Assembly (NCBI GenBank): GCA_009391235.1
Contig: VEXD01000004.1
Coordinates: forward strand, 1-64,000
From: SAR202 cluster bacterium AC-409-J13_OGT_754m
Lineage (GTDB): Bacteria > Chloroflexota > Dehalococcoidia > Lucifugimonadales > GCA-2712585
Length of the DNA stretch: 64,000 nt
Direction of reading: 5' to 3'
This document shows positions 52,477-62,516 of this stretch, piece after piece. How positions within the stretch are numbered: the stretch's first letter is position 1; each line of letters begins with the position of its first letter. The notes under the pieces are model-generated. The model saw only the letters and a list, made by a program, of their open reading frames with translations, had not been told where the DNA came from and made no database searches. The position numbers and the translations under genes are program-made.

Positions 52477-53790
52477 TTGAATATTACAAGAGACGAATCT
52501 CTTCCAATAGAAGCCAACATTCTAGTAGAACTGGAAGAACAAGATATAGAGCCATATTTAGATAGGGGATACAGGAAAGTAGTATCTAAGGTGCGAGTGC
52601 CTGGATTTAGACCTGGGAAGGCTCCTAGAACTGTTATAGAAAGAATGCTGGGTCGCGATCAGTTAATACATGAAGTATTGGATAGATTGATTGCAGAGTC
52701 GGTGGATTTGGCCGTAGAAAAAGAAGGCATTACACCATTTGCAACTCCGGCAATTGAACTCATTAATCTTGATCCTATATCATTTAAGGCGAAGATTCCA
52801 TTAGAACCTCAAGTAGATTTAGGTTCTTACCTTGATATTAGACTTGACCAAGATATTGTATCAATAGAGGAAACCCATGTGGATGATGCAATTGAAAGAA
52901 TTAGGATAAGTGTAGCTCCATGGGAACCGGTCGAACGTGCTGTTGAGTTTGATGATTTAGTGACATTGGATGTACACGGGAGCGTTGAAGGTAAAGTTAT
53001 AATTGATCAAAAAGGAATAGATTATATACCGTCTGCAGATAACAACCTGCCGATTCCCGGATTTGCGGAACAGCTACAAGGTATTGATAAAGACGGTTCG
53101 AAGTCCTTTGGCATTATCATTCCTGAGGACTTTGGAGATCCTGAAATGGCCGGCAAAGAATGTGAATTCTTTGCCAAAATAAATGGCATCAAACATAAAA
53201 TGCTTGCTGAATTGGATGATGAGTTTGCCAAGGGAGTGGGAGAAGGATACGAGACATTCCAGCAATTAAGGGATTCCATAAGAGATAATTTGTCTAATAC
53301 CGCTCAAAATCAGGCAGATCAGGAATTCCAAGAGAAGTTGTTACAAGAAGTCATCTCGGTGACTACTATGGAATTTTCTGATGTGATTGTAGAAAGAGAG
53401 ATAGACAGGATTTTAGACGATCAAGAAGAATCTCTTAAATCTCAACGCATGGATATGGACACATATCTTAAACAAGTTGGAAAAACGCAAGAAGAAGTTA
53501 GGGAAGAACTTGATCCTGTCGCAAGAGATAGAATAAAGAGATCTCTAGTTCTTAGAAAACTTTCCGAGGAACAAAAAATAGAAGTATTAGATGAAGAGGT
53601 AGATGAAGGGATAAGTAAAATGTTAATGGGTTCGGGTGAGGTTAATGAATCGTTTAGACGTGCGATTGAAAAAGATTCATTCAAGAATTCATTTAGGTCT
53701 TCAATTGTAACTAGTAAAACTTTTGAAAGATTGATGGCAATAGCGAAAGGCGAAAAAGAGAATAATTTAGAGATTGAGAAAAAAGCATAG
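52477..53790 (+). CDS. tig: Trigger factor (TTG start)
   Basis: YRKVVSKVRVPGFRPGKAPRTVIERMLG; PPIase-like middle and helical C-terminal domain; upstream of clpP. Confidence 0.92.
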   Translation: MNITRDESLPIEANILVELEEQDIEPYLDRGYRKVVSKVRVPGFRPGKAPRTVIERMLGRDQLIHEVLDRLIAESVDLAVEKEGITPFATPAIELINLDPISFKAKIPLEPQVDLGSYLDIRLDQDIVSIEETHVDDAIERIRISVAPWEPVERAVEFDDLVTLDVHGSVEGKVIIDQKGIDYIPSADNNLPIPGFAEQLQGIDKDGSKSFGIIIPEDFGDPEMAGKECEFFAKINGIKHKMLAELDDEFAKGVGEGYETFQQLRDSIRDNLSNTAQNQADQEFQEKLLQEVISVTTMEFSDVIVEREIDRILDDQEESLKSQRMDMDTYLKQVGKTQEEVREELDPVARDRIKRSLVLRKLSEEQKIEVLDEEVDEGISKMLMGSGEVNESFRRAIEKDSFKNSFRSSIVTSKTFERLMAIAKGEKENNLEIEKKA

Positions 53791-53821
53791 ATTTATAGAT
53801 TTAATGTAGGAGGTATCCAGA

Positions 53822-54433
53822 GTGATAAGCAACCCCGAAAATATTATACCGATGGTAATCGAAACAGGCCCTAGGGGTGAACGGGCCTTTGATATTTACT
53901 CACTACTTTTGAGAGAAAGAATCATTTTTTTGGGAACAGCTATAAACGATCAGACATCTAATTTGATCGTTGCTCAATTGTTGTTTTTAGAACGCGAAGA
54001 TCCAGATAAGGACATCAACCTGTACATAAACAGTCCCGGTGGTGTAATAACTTCTGGGTTAGCTATTTATGACACTATGGGTCTAATATCATGTGATGTT
54101 GCAACCATATGCGTTGGTATGGCTGCTAGCATGGCTACGGTTTTGCTTACTTCAGGCACGAAAGGGAAGCGTTATGCTTTGGCCAACTCTACAATTCATA
54201 TGCACCAGGCAATTGGTGGAGCTCAAGGCCAGGCCAGTGATATTGAAATCCAGGCTAGAGAGATACTGAGACTTCAGGATAAGATAAGAACTATCATTGC
54301 GAATAATACCGGACAGGATTATGAAAAAGTGGCGAGAGACACAGATAGAGATTATTATCTTTCTCCGGAAACGGCTTTGGAATATGGAATAATTGATGAG
54401 GTGCTTACGAAGAAAAAGGACCAGACTAAATAA
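53822..54433 (+). CDS. clpP: ATP-dependent Clp protease proteolytic subunit
   Basis: [54 protein letters not shown]. Confidence 0.97.
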   Translation: MISNPENIIPMVIETGPRGERAFDIYSLLLRERIIFLGTAINDQTSNLIVAQLLFLEREDPDKDINLYINSPGGVITSGLAIYDTMGLISCDVATICVGMAASMATVLLTSGTKGKRYALANSTIHMHQAIGGAQGQASDIEIQAREILRLQDKIRTIIANNTGQDYEKVARDTDRDYYLSPETALEYGIIDEVLTKKKDQTK

Positions 54434-54500
54434 TCCGAAACAGGTTTAGGTGCTGATTCTAGCGATACAAAATAAACACTGCATGTTCTATTAGAAGCAG

Positions 54501-55157
54501 TTAAAGTTTAAATACCCGATTAGCTATCTTTGCATATGTTGGGGCAAAGCGTGATAGCAATCTAGCCCTTTTGGTCACCTGGCTAGCCTTTGCTAAAGAA
54601 GCCTTGAATCCTTCTGGGGTGCCGTCGAATTCAGGCATGGTTTGGTAGGTTCTGCCTAGTTCAGCAGCAGTGTGCGCGTCTGAGGATACAGCTGAGATGA
54701 AATTATAATAATCCGCTATTTGCCTGGCTTTTTTGTCGTCCGCTCGGAAAAGATTACGTGCATTAAAGCTCTCAACTATATCAACAAATTCTAGAATTTC
54801 CATGAAACCTTTATCTCCAAGTGCTGATGACCTGACTCTGTCGAATGGGTGAGGTATCATAACTAGACCGTGTTGGGCTTTAATTGCCTGAGCTGTTTCA
54901 GTAGGGGTTAAATTTGGTGGAATGTCTTCTTGAAGGAATAATCCTATGATGTCACCGTAGGACGACTTAACTTCACTACCGGTTATAACGGTAAAAGGAG
55001 CTATTTTTTGTATTTCGAGAGCTCCTTTGATCGAGTTGTGATCAGTAATTGACACACAATTGATTTCGTGAAGAACACACATGCGGATTATTTGTTCCGG
55101 GGTTGCTCTAGAATCATTTGAAAAATGACTATGTATATGTAAGTCTACTTTAAGCAC
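54501..55157 (-). CDS. PHP-domain metal-dependent phosphoesterase
   Basis: KVDLHIHSHFSNDSRATPEQII...SITDHNSIKG...MIPHPFDRVR...SSDAHTAAELG. Confidence 0.9.
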   Translation of the reverse strand: MLKVDLHIHSHFSNDSRATPEQIIRMCVLHEINCVSITDHNSIKGALEIQKIAPFTVITGSEVKSSYGDIIGLFLQEDIPPNLTPTETAQAIKAQHGLVMIPHPFDRVRSSALGDKGFMEILEFVDIVESFNARNLFRADDKKARQIADYYNFISAVSSDAHTAAELGRTYQTMPEFDGTPEGFKASLAKASQVTKRARLLSRFAPTYAKIANRVFKL

Positions 55158-55450
55158 TAGGATTCTATTTCTGTATTGAGCAGGAGAGTCGAATTGCCAA
55201 ATTGAGTTTTAAGGGTTTCGATTTTAAGCTCAGTGGCCTTAAGAAGTTCATTACAGTGTTTGGCTAATTCCATCCCTTGCTTATAAAGGTTGGTCGATTC
55301 TTCCAGAGTGAGATTGCCAGCTTCCAATGCTTTAGTGGTTTCTTCAAGTTTGTTATAGGCATCTTCAAAGGACATGCTTGCAACCACAGCAATTTCTTCA
55401 GAATCTTGAGATTTATCCATAGGATTCACCTTAATATTAGTCTTTGTCAC
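55157..55450 (-). CDS. xseB: Exodeoxyribonuclease VII small subunit
   Basis: MSFEDAYNKLEETTKALEAGNLTLEESTNLYKQGMELAKHCNELLKATELKIETL; adjacent to xseA. Confidence 0.92.
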   Translation of the reverse strand: MTKTNIKVNPMDKSQDSEEIAVVASMSFEDAYNKLEETTKALEAGNLTLEESTNLYKQGMELAKHCNELLKATELKIETLKTQFGNSTLLLNTEIES

Positions 55451-55481
55451 TATAACAGTACACTATTGTCATCCGGACTCT

Positions 55482-56678
55482 TTATGATTCGTTCTTAATA
55501 ACATCGTTAACAGTAGTTGAAACGGTGCCGTCACTGAGTGATATGCTCAAAAGTTGATTGGGGGATAGCATCTTTATGCTAGAAACTACTTCGCGTGCAT
55601 TATGGGTGGATATAATTGCATACCCTCGCTGTAACGTAGCCTGAGGACTTAGAGCTTCTAGGTGGATTGTTCTTGAAATAATCTGTTGTTTTAGCAAAGC
55701 AGTTTTCGATGATACGGAGAAATCCATACGTTGACATTGATCGTCGACATTCCTGTAGATAGTGGTTATGTCTGGGATGTTATGCTCTAATTTAGATACC
55801 AGAGCCTGAATTTGTTGGGTTAAAGCAGCAGATTTATACGATAGTCTAATATATGCCTGTTGCATCATCAAGTAAATTTCTGTTACTAGGGCAGATCCGT
55901 CTGGAGTGGTTATTTCTGCTGCGGCTGACGGGGTTGGGGCACGAAGGTCTGCTACATAATCCGCAATCGTAAAATCTGTTTCATGTCCTATTGCACTTAC
56001 TGTAGGGATGTTGCTTTTATAAATTGTCCGTGCAAGTGATTCATCATTGAATGCCGACAATTCCTCTTGGGATCCTCCACCTCTAGCTATTATGATTACG
56101 TCCGGCCTTCCGTCTAGATTAAGGGCATCTATTGCATTACAAATGCTGGCGGGTGCATTCGCACCCTGAACTTGAGCTGATGCTAATATTACTTTAGCCA
56201 GTGGGTACCGTCTTTGTATTACATTGCATATATCGTGGAATACAGCGCCAGATGAAGAAGTAACCACACCAATGACTTTGGGAAATTTAGGAATTGTTCG
56301 TTTGCGAGAGATATCGAACAAGCCCTCATTTTCCAATTGAGATTTTAGGCGTTCGTATTCCATAGCTAAAAGGCCGAGTCCTTCTGCCATGACGATATCA
56401 CCTATGAAATCGACACTTCCTCTGGCTTCATAGAAGGTGATTCTTCCATGGCAACTAACAGATACACCACTTTCAAGAAGGTCTCGACCTTTGGTTCGCT
56501 TAAACATCACGCATTGGAGTTGGTTTGTGTCATCTTTCAGAGTGAAGTATGCGTGACCGGCTTGTGAAGTACGAAGATTAGAAATCTCCCCAGTTATCCA
56601 CAAATCCAGTAACAACTCATCGTTCTCAACTAGTTGTTTTATGTAATCGGAAATCTGAGAAACAGTAAATATAGGCAA
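55482..56678 (-). CDS. xseA: Exodeoxyribonuclease VII large subunit
   Basis: DLWITGEISNLRTSQAGHAYFTLKDD, VVTSSSGAVFHDI, IIIARGGGSQEELSAFNDESLAR, SAIGHETDFTIADYVADLRAPTPSAAAE. Confidence 0.96.
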   Translation of the reverse strand: MPIFTVSQISDYIKQLVENDELLLDLWITGEISNLRTSQAGHAYFTLKDDTNQLQCVMFKRTKGRDLLESGVSVSCHGRITFYEARGSVDFIGDIVMAEGLGLLAMEYERLKSQLENEGLFDISRKRTIPKFPKVIGVVTSSSGAVFHDICNVIQRRYPLAKVILASAQVQGANAPASICNAIDALNLDGRPDVIIIARGGGSQEELSAFNDESLARTIYKSNIPTVSAIGHETDFTIADYVADLRAPTPSAAAEITTPDGSALVTEIYLMMQQAYIRLSYKSAALTQQIQALVSKLEHNIPDITTIYRNVDDQCQRMDFSVSSKTALLKQQIISRTIHLEALSPQATLQRGYAIISTHNAREVVSSIKMLSPNQLLSISLSDGTVSTTVNDVIKNES

Positions 56679-57248
56679 TTAATTAACTCGTTCTACATAC
56701 TGGCTATTTCGCGTATCTATTTTCACAACGTTACCCTCTTGGACAAATAATGGAACGTTAACATTAAGTCCAGTTTCTAGGGTGGCCGGTTTTGTTCCGC
56801 CTTGGGCACTATCCCCTTTGAGACCAGGTGGGCTATGAGAAACAACCAAGTCTACGAAAGTTGGTAGTTTAATACCGATGATTTTCCCGTTATAAAAAGT
56901 GATATCTATAGTAATCTCTTCTTTTAGGAAATCAGTATTTGATCCAATTTGGTCTTTTGATAATTCATATTGATCATAGGTTTCATGGTCCATGAAAAAA
57001 TAGAAGACAGCATCAGTGTATAGGTACTGGCTTGCTCTAGACTCTACATCAGCAGGAGAAAAACTTGTTTCATAAGCCTGGAAAGTCTTTTCAGTTACGC
57101 TACCAGTTAGGAGGTTTCTAACTTTAATTCTAGTTACAGGAGCCCTTTGTTGCATCTTATGACGTTGATAGTCAAGGACTTCGAAAGGTTGTCCATCTAT
57201 CTCGATGTTAAGTCCCTTTCTAAGGTCTCCAAATCCTAAAGATGCCAT
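56679..57248 (-). CDS. efp: Elongation factor P
   Basis: DLRKGLNIEIDGQPFEVLDYQRHKMQQRAPVTRIKVRNLLTGSVTEKTF; VVSHSPPGLKGDSAQGGTKPATLETGLNVNVPLFVQEG. Confidence 0.95.
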   Translation of the reverse strand: MASLGFGDLRKGLNIEIDGQPFEVLDYQRHKMQQRAPVTRIKVRNLLTGSVTEKTFQAYETSFSPADVESRASQYLYTDAVFYFFMDHETYDQYELSKDQIGSNTDFLKEEITIDITFYNGKIIGIKLPTFVDLVVSHSPPGLKGDSAQGGTKPATLETGLNVNVPLFVQEGNVVKIDTRNSQYVERVN

Positions 57249-57266
57249 TACAAGCGTCTCCTTTTT

Positions 57267-58337
57267 TTATTTCCTAGCTTTACTTAGAGGGCGGGTCCCA
57301 CCAGATTCTAACACCACTAGGTCTTCGATTCTAACACCTCCCCAACCACTGAGATAGATGCCAGGTTCGACGCTGAATACCATGCCTTCCTTTAGTACAT
57401 TTGGAGATCTAGGTCCTAAGCCAGGGTGTTCATGTACTTCTAGCCCAATTCCGTGACCAAGGCTATGGCCAAAATATCCTTGGTAACCAGCCCTATCAAG
57501 TACTTGTCTTGCTAGGCCGTCTCCTTCTTCGCCGGTCATTTCAGGTTTTATTGTAGCGATGGCTGTTAGCTGGGCCCCTAATACCAAGTTATAGATGTTT
57601 TGGAATCGTTCATCTGTTTCTCCCACACATATAGTCCTTGTAATGTCACTGCAATAGCCATCAAACTTCGCTCCCATGTCAATTACGAGAGGGTCACCTG
57701 ATTTCAAAATCTGAGTAGTGGGCCTGTGGTGGGGCATGGCTCCATTGGATCCAGTTGCGACGATGATTTCAAAACTCATTGAATCCGCTCCCAGTTCTCT
57801 CATTTCCCGTTCTAACTTCCAGGCTACTTCTTTTTCAGTTTGGCCTACTTGGATCGAAGGTGTGATATTTTCCATGGCTTTATCAGAGATATCTATCGCT
57901 CGTTGTAAGGCTTCTAGTTCTTGTGAATCTTTGATTGAACGCAATTTTTCAATTACTCCTTCTGTAGGAAGGAAGGAGACTTGTGTATTAGACGGTTGAT
58001 TCTTGTTTAGCTCAACAAGGTGTTTTAGAGAGTTGACTGTCATAGTTGTGCCTTCAAATCCGACAGTTTGCAGTTTCATCTCCGAAGCGATGTCTAAAAG
58101 CCAATGCCAAGCTCTTTCTATATGAATGATCTCGAAGTCAGGGGATTGTGCCTGAGCTTGTTCTATGTAGCGGAAATCTGTGGCCAGCACTGCCCGATCC
58201 CTGGATATGAGTATGTGCCCAGACGATCCAGTAAACCCGGACATATATCGACGATTTTCTGGGTGTGTTATTAAAAGCGCATCCTGTTTGCTTTCATCCA
58301 ACTGGTCACGGAGTCTTTGAATTCTGGTATTCAACAT
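57267..58337 (-). CDS. pepP: Xaa-Pro aminopeptidase (M24)
   Basis: VIDMGAKFDGYCSDITRTICVG, GYFGHSLGHGIGLEVHEHPGLG, MVFSVEPGIYLSGWGGVRIEDLV. Confidence 0.93.
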   Translation of the reverse strand: MLNTRIQRLRDQLDESKQDALLITHPENRRYMSGFTGSSGHILISRDRAVLATDFRYIEQAQAQSPDFEIIHIERAWHWLLDIASEMKLQTVGFEGTTMTVNSLKHLVELNKNQPSNTQVSFLPTEGVIEKLRSIKDSQELEALQRAIDISDKAMENITPSIQVGQTEKEVAWKLEREMRELGADSMSFEIIVATGSNGAMPHHRPTTQILKSGDPLVIDMGAKFDGYCSDITRTICVGETDERFQNIYNLVLGAQLTAIATIKPEMTGEEGDGLARQVLDRAGYQGYFGHSLGHGIGLEVHEHPGLGPRSPNVLKEGMVFSVEPGIYLSGWGGVRIEDLVVLESGGTRPLSKARK

Positions 58338-58789
58338 TAGACCTCCATATTGTTAAGAGATGTTAGGTATTCCAACGCGGCGATGTAGCCTACCCATTTC
58401 ATTCCTGAAACGGTGGAGTCTGCTATCCTAGAGAAAATAGAGTTAGAGCGCCATTCTTCTCTTTTATATATGTTGCTTAAATGAACTTCTACCACAGGTT
58501 TTCGAGAATCTATGCATGCGTCTAGTAGAGAGTAGCCAACTTGAGTTAAACCTGCCGGATTAATTATTATTCCAGATGCAGTCTCAGCATTGTTGTTTAA
58601 AAATCCTACCAGTTCCCCCTCTATATTAGACTGACAAAATGAAACATCGACACCAAGTTCTTTTGCCCTGTTTTTGATTTTATCTTCGAGCGTCTTCAAG
58701 GTTATAGAGCCGTAGTGCTCGGGTGCCCTGGTTCCTAACATGTCCAGGTTGGGTCCGTTTATGATCAGAAAAGTAGCCATTAGTATCAA
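58337..58789 (-). CDS. aroQ: 3-dehydroquinate dehydratase, type II
   Basis: INGPNLDMLGTRAPEHYGSITL, SNIEGELVGFL, GIIINPAGLTQVGYSLLDA, VEVHLSNIYKREEWR. Confidence 0.95.
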   Translation of the reverse strand: MILMATFLIINGPNLDMLGTRAPEHYGSITLKTLEDKIKNRAKELGVDVSFCQSNIEGELVGFLNNNAETASGIIINPAGLTQVGYSLLDACIDSRKPVVEVHLSNIYKREEWRSNSIFSRIADSTVSGMKWVGYIAALEYLTSLNNMEV

Positions 58790-59763
58790 TTATCCTCCTC
58801 GTCTGCTGGGACATGTGCCCTAGGGTGAGTAGCTAAGTATACTTCTTTAGCTTTGCTTTGAGTTACATGAGTGTATATTTGAGTAGTGGCTGGACTGGCG
58901 TGGCCGAGCAGGGTCTGTACAACTCGTAGATCTGCTCCTCCTTCCAACAAGTGGGTAGCAAACGTATGTCTTAAAGTATGCGTATGCACTCCCGGTCTGA
59001 CACCAGCTCTTTTAGCAGTGGCAGATACAACTTTCTCGATGCTTCGTTGAGATAACCTGAATCCATAGCGGTTCAGAAATAGGGCAGGAACGGGATTCTG
59101 TTCTAAGTTAGGTCTTCCTACTTGCAAATAATGTTTTAACGCATCAGCTGTCATTTGCCCTATTAATGCGATTCGTTCTTTAGAACCTTTCCCGACGACT
59201 TTCACTTCTCGGCTATCTATTTCTAAACTTGATATATCTAAATTCGCCAATTCAGAAAGGCGAATGCCTGAGGAGTACAGTAATTCCAATAGAGCTTTGT
59301 CACGAATGCCAAAAGGTGTGGTTGTATCTGGGGTTTCAAGTAAAAGTTCAACTTCTTTCAATCCAAGAAATACCGGCAAGTGTTTCTCAACCTTTATTTG
59401 GAGGGTCTTGCTTTTGGGTATTGGATTCTTGTTTATCGTCCCATTGCGCTCGAGGAATAAGTAAAAAGAACGGAGTACCACCAACATTCGAGCCATGCTC
59501 ACCCGTGCATATCCCACCCCTTTTTTAGATGCTGAGGTTGCTAACCAAGCCAAATATTTACGCAACGATTGTCGATTAAAATCCCATAAGTTCAGACCCT
59601 CATTTAGCATGAATTGCCTAAAAGGTTGTAAGTCGTTCATATAGACCCGAGTTGTGTTTGGTGAGCGGCCTTTAGTTCCTGTGAGAAATTCCGAATATTT
59701 TAACAAGAGCTGGTCCATATGATTAGGTTTCATCCTTACTGGGCGGATCTCCTTGCCAGGCAC
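58786..59763 (-). CDS. xerC: Tyrosine recombinase XerC/XerD-like (start may be internal, MKPNHMDQLL)
   Basis: LLYSSGIRLSELANLDI, HTHTLRHTFATHLLEGGADLRVVQTLLGHASPATTQIYTHV. Confidence 0.93.
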   Translation of the reverse strand: MPGKEIRPVRMKPNHMDQLLLKYSEFLTGTKGRSPNTTRVYMNDLQPFRQFMLNEGLNLWDFNRQSLRKYLAWLATSASKKGVGYARVSMARMLVVLRSFYLFLERNGTINKNPIPKSKTLQIKVEKHLPVFLGLKEVELLLETPDTTTPFGIRDKALLELLYSSGIRLSELANLDISSLEIDSREVKVVGKGSKERIALIGQMTADALKHYLQVGRPNLEQNPVPALFLNRYGFRLSQRSIEKVVSATAKRAGVRPGVHTHTLRHTFATHLLEGGADLRVVQTLLGHASPATTQIYTHVTQSKAKEVYLATHPRAHVPADEEDN

Positions 59764-61981
59764 AATTTAAGCATGCCACTTTGTTTCGGCCTTTCATAAC
59801 CATCAACCCATCGCATTCGGGGCATTGTGTGGTGAGGGGCTTATTAAAAACCGCGAATTTGCAATCGGGGTAGTTAGCACACCCAAAAAATACCCTGAAC
59901 TTGGCTTTGGACCTTTTTTGAACTATATCACCTCTGCATTCAGGACATTGGACTCCAATCTTGCTAAGAATTGCTTTGGTATTTTTACAATTGGGATATC
60001 CGGTGCAAGCCATAAATTCACCAAAACGACCAGCTTTAATGACCATTGGCTTGTTACATTTATTACATACTTCATTCGTAGGTTTTTCGTCGTTGGATTT
60101 TTTGATGTTTTTACAATCCGGGAATCCTGAGCAGGCGGTGAATTCGCCAAAACGACCAGTCTTAATGACCATTGGCTTGTTACATTTGTCGCATACTTCG
60201 TCAGTTGGTTTTTCAATTTTCAGAAGAGGCATAGCGGTTTGCGCTTCGTCTAAGGTTTTTTTGAATGGTAGATAGAAAGCCTGTAGCATAGGTACCCATT
60301 CGCGCTCTCCCCTAGCTATCTCGTCAAGTTCGTCTTCCATTTGTGCAGTAAACCCGACATCCATGACATTAGGGAAAAACTGTTTAAGCAGATCGCTAAC
60401 CTGGACTCCTAGTTCCGTAGGATGGAGAACGCGTTTGTCTTTAACAACATACCCTCTGTCTGAAATGGTTGATAAGGTTGGAGCGTAGGTGCTGGGTCTG
60501 CCTATACCTTGTTGGTCGAGTAGTTTTATTAGGCTTGCCTCTGTAAAGCGTGGGGGAGGTTGAGTGAAGTGCTGACCTTTCTGTATTTCTTGGCATGACA
60601 CCAAATCTCCCATTCCCAATGAGGGGAGATTTTCTGTTGGCTCGTTAGTTTCTTCGTCTGTATCCTCTACGTAAACTGTTGCAAAACCTGGAAACTTAGA
60701 TCGATAGTTGTTAGCCTTTAATATGTAAAATGTTTTGTTATCTTTAGAAGTGGATTCTATATCTACTGATGTGGATTCGTATATGGCATTGGTCATTTGA
60801 CAGGATAGCATTCTGGACCAAATTAACTTGTATATCTTAAGTTGATCATTGCTCAAATTTGCTCTAAGCAAGTCTGGTACCCTTAGAATAGAAGTTGGTC
60901 GTATTGCTTCGTGTGCTTCTTGGGATGTCTTGGATTTGGTTTTATATATTCTAGGTGAAGGTGGAAGGTATTTATTGCCGTATGTTTCAGCTATATACTT
61001 ACGTGTTTCATTAACAGAGGTTATTGACAAGGATGTAGAATCAGTCCGCATATAAGTTATAAGACCGTCTGTTCCCTTTCCGCCAATCTGGATACCTTCA
61101 TACAGTTGTTGTGCTATTACCATTGTTCTTTTTGGTGAGAACTTAAACTTTCTCCATGCCTCTTGCTGAAGAGTGCTAGTCATAAACGGAGGAGAAGGTT
61201 TGCGTTGTTTATCTTCAATCTTCACTTGCTTAACTTTAAAGGTTGATTCTTTTAGCACTGTTTCTATGGCATCAGCTTCCTTAGCAGTAGAGATCGCCAA
61301 TTTGCCCTTCTGTCCCTTTATTGATGATAAGGTTGCTACAAAAGGAGTCGATTCTTTTAATAAAGAAACCGCAATAGTCCAATATTCTGATGCCGTGAAG
61401 TTGTCGATTTCTTTTTCGCGATCACATATTAGCCTAAGAGTTACAGATTGGACTCGTCCGGCGGAGAGACCTCTTCGAACTTTTTTCCACAATAATGGGC
61501 TTAATTGATAACCAACGATTCGATCTAATATACGTCTTGCCTGTTGAGCATTTATCAGGTCATAATCCAGTTCTCGCGGATGTTCAAAAGCTGATGAGAT
61601 GGCTTCTTCGGTAATCTCGTGGAAGGAGACTCGTTTTAGGGTTTTATCGGATTTGTCCCATCCTGTTGCATTGATCAGATGCCATGATATGGCTTCGCCC
61701 TCTCTATCAGGGTCGGTTGCTAAATATATTGACCTGGCATCCTTTCCGAGAGCTTTTAATTCTTTTACGACAGCTGCTTTGGGTTTCATCACCGAGTAAG
61801 ATGGAACAAAGCCGTTATCAATGTCTATGCCCAACTTGCCTTTTGGTAGGTCTCTTACATGGCCAAGCGATGCAACAATCTTGTATTTATTCCCTAGAAT
61901 ACGGGCTATGGTTTTTGCCTTAGCAGGCGACTCTACTACGACCAAATCAGCAGTAATGTTCTTTTTTGTTTTGGCTGCCAT
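59723..61981 (-). CDS. topA: DNA topoisomerase I with C-terminal zinc-ribbon array
   Basis: LVVVESPAKAKTIARILG, TDPDREGEAISWHL, YMRTDSTSLS; four C-terminal Cys4 zinc ribbons and a fifth partial one. Confidence 0.96.
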   Translation of the reverse strand: MAAKTKKNITADLVVVESPAKAKTIARILGNKYKIVASLGHVRDLPKGKLGIDIDNGFVPSYSVMKPKAAVVKELKALGKDARSIYLATDPDREGEAISWHLINATGWDKSDKTLKRVSFHEITEEAISSAFEHPRELDYDLINAQQARRILDRIVGYQLSPLLWKKVRRGLSAGRVQSVTLRLICDREKEIDNFTASEYWTIAVSLLKESTPFVATLSSIKGQKGKLAISTAKEADAIETVLKESTFKVKQVKIEDKQRKPSPPFMTSTLQQEAWRKFKFSPKRTMVIAQQLYEGIQIGGKGTDGLITYMRTDSTSLSITSVNETRKYIAETYGNKYLPPSPRIYKTKSKTSQEAHEAIRPTSILRVPDLLRANLSNDQLKIYKLIWSRMLSCQMTNAIYESTSVDIESTSKDNKTFYILKANNYRSKFPGFATVYVEDTDEETNEPTENLPSLGMGDLVSCQEIQKGQHFTQPPPRFTEASLIKLLDQQGIGRPSTYAPTLSTISDRGYVVKDKRVLHPTELGVQVSDLLKQFFPNVMDVGFTAQMEDELDEIARGEREWVPMLQAFYLPFKKTLDEAQTAMPLLKIEKPTDEVCDKCNKPMVIKTGRFGEFTACSGFPDCKNIKKSNDEKPTNEVCNKCNKPMVIKAGRFGEFMACTGYPNCKNTKAILSKIGVQCPECRGDIVQKRSKAKFRVFFGCANYPDCKFAVFNKPLTTQCPECDGLMVMKGRNKVACLNCAWQGDPPSKDET

Positions 61982-62211
61982 TTTAATAAACGGATCCTAA
62001 CGGGTGATTGAGTCTATTTGTGGTACTTAAGTTTGCCCATATACGACATTTCATAATAAGACTGTGGTTTTAGCATAGCATAGGGGAGGATACCTCACAA
62101 CGGAATTTGCAGACAATGCGAAGGAAAGCAGAATTCGTCTTATTTGGTGTTGTATGAGGAACTTACAGGTTTTGCTGATAGGAGCGACAATGAAATTAGA
62201 TTGTGGGTTTG

Positions 62212-62303
62212 TGGCGGAGAGGGCGGGATTCGAACCCGCGAGACCAGTCACCCAGCCTACGCGCTTTCCAGGCGCGCCTATTCGTCCACTCTAGCACCTC
62301 TCC
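62212..62303 (-). tRNA. tRNA-Ser(GGA), CCA encoded
   Basis: Reverse complement GGAGAGG...CGCGCCTGGAAAGCGCG...CGGGTTCGAATCCCGCCCTCTCCGCCA with long variable arm. Confidence 0.94.
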
Positions 62304-62516
62304 TGGTTTACCCGCGGAAATTTGGCTCTCTATGCTGGCAGGTTTGTAGAGCCTAGTCAGTATGAAGAACCCTTTTAGTAGTGTCAACGGATCGTCGCAA
62401 ATAACTCGGTATTGAACTTTGTTCAGCGTTAAAGTATTGCCAAATAAGTTTCTAGCTGATACAACAAATTTATCCTGAGTAAATTTATACTCTGCTTGCG
62501 AGTAGGAGGAAATATT

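Noticed and set aside
59825-60275. Overlapping ORFs on both strands inside topA
   Set aside because: Shadow ORFs of the duplicated zinc-ribbon DNA; the topA frame has clear family motifs.
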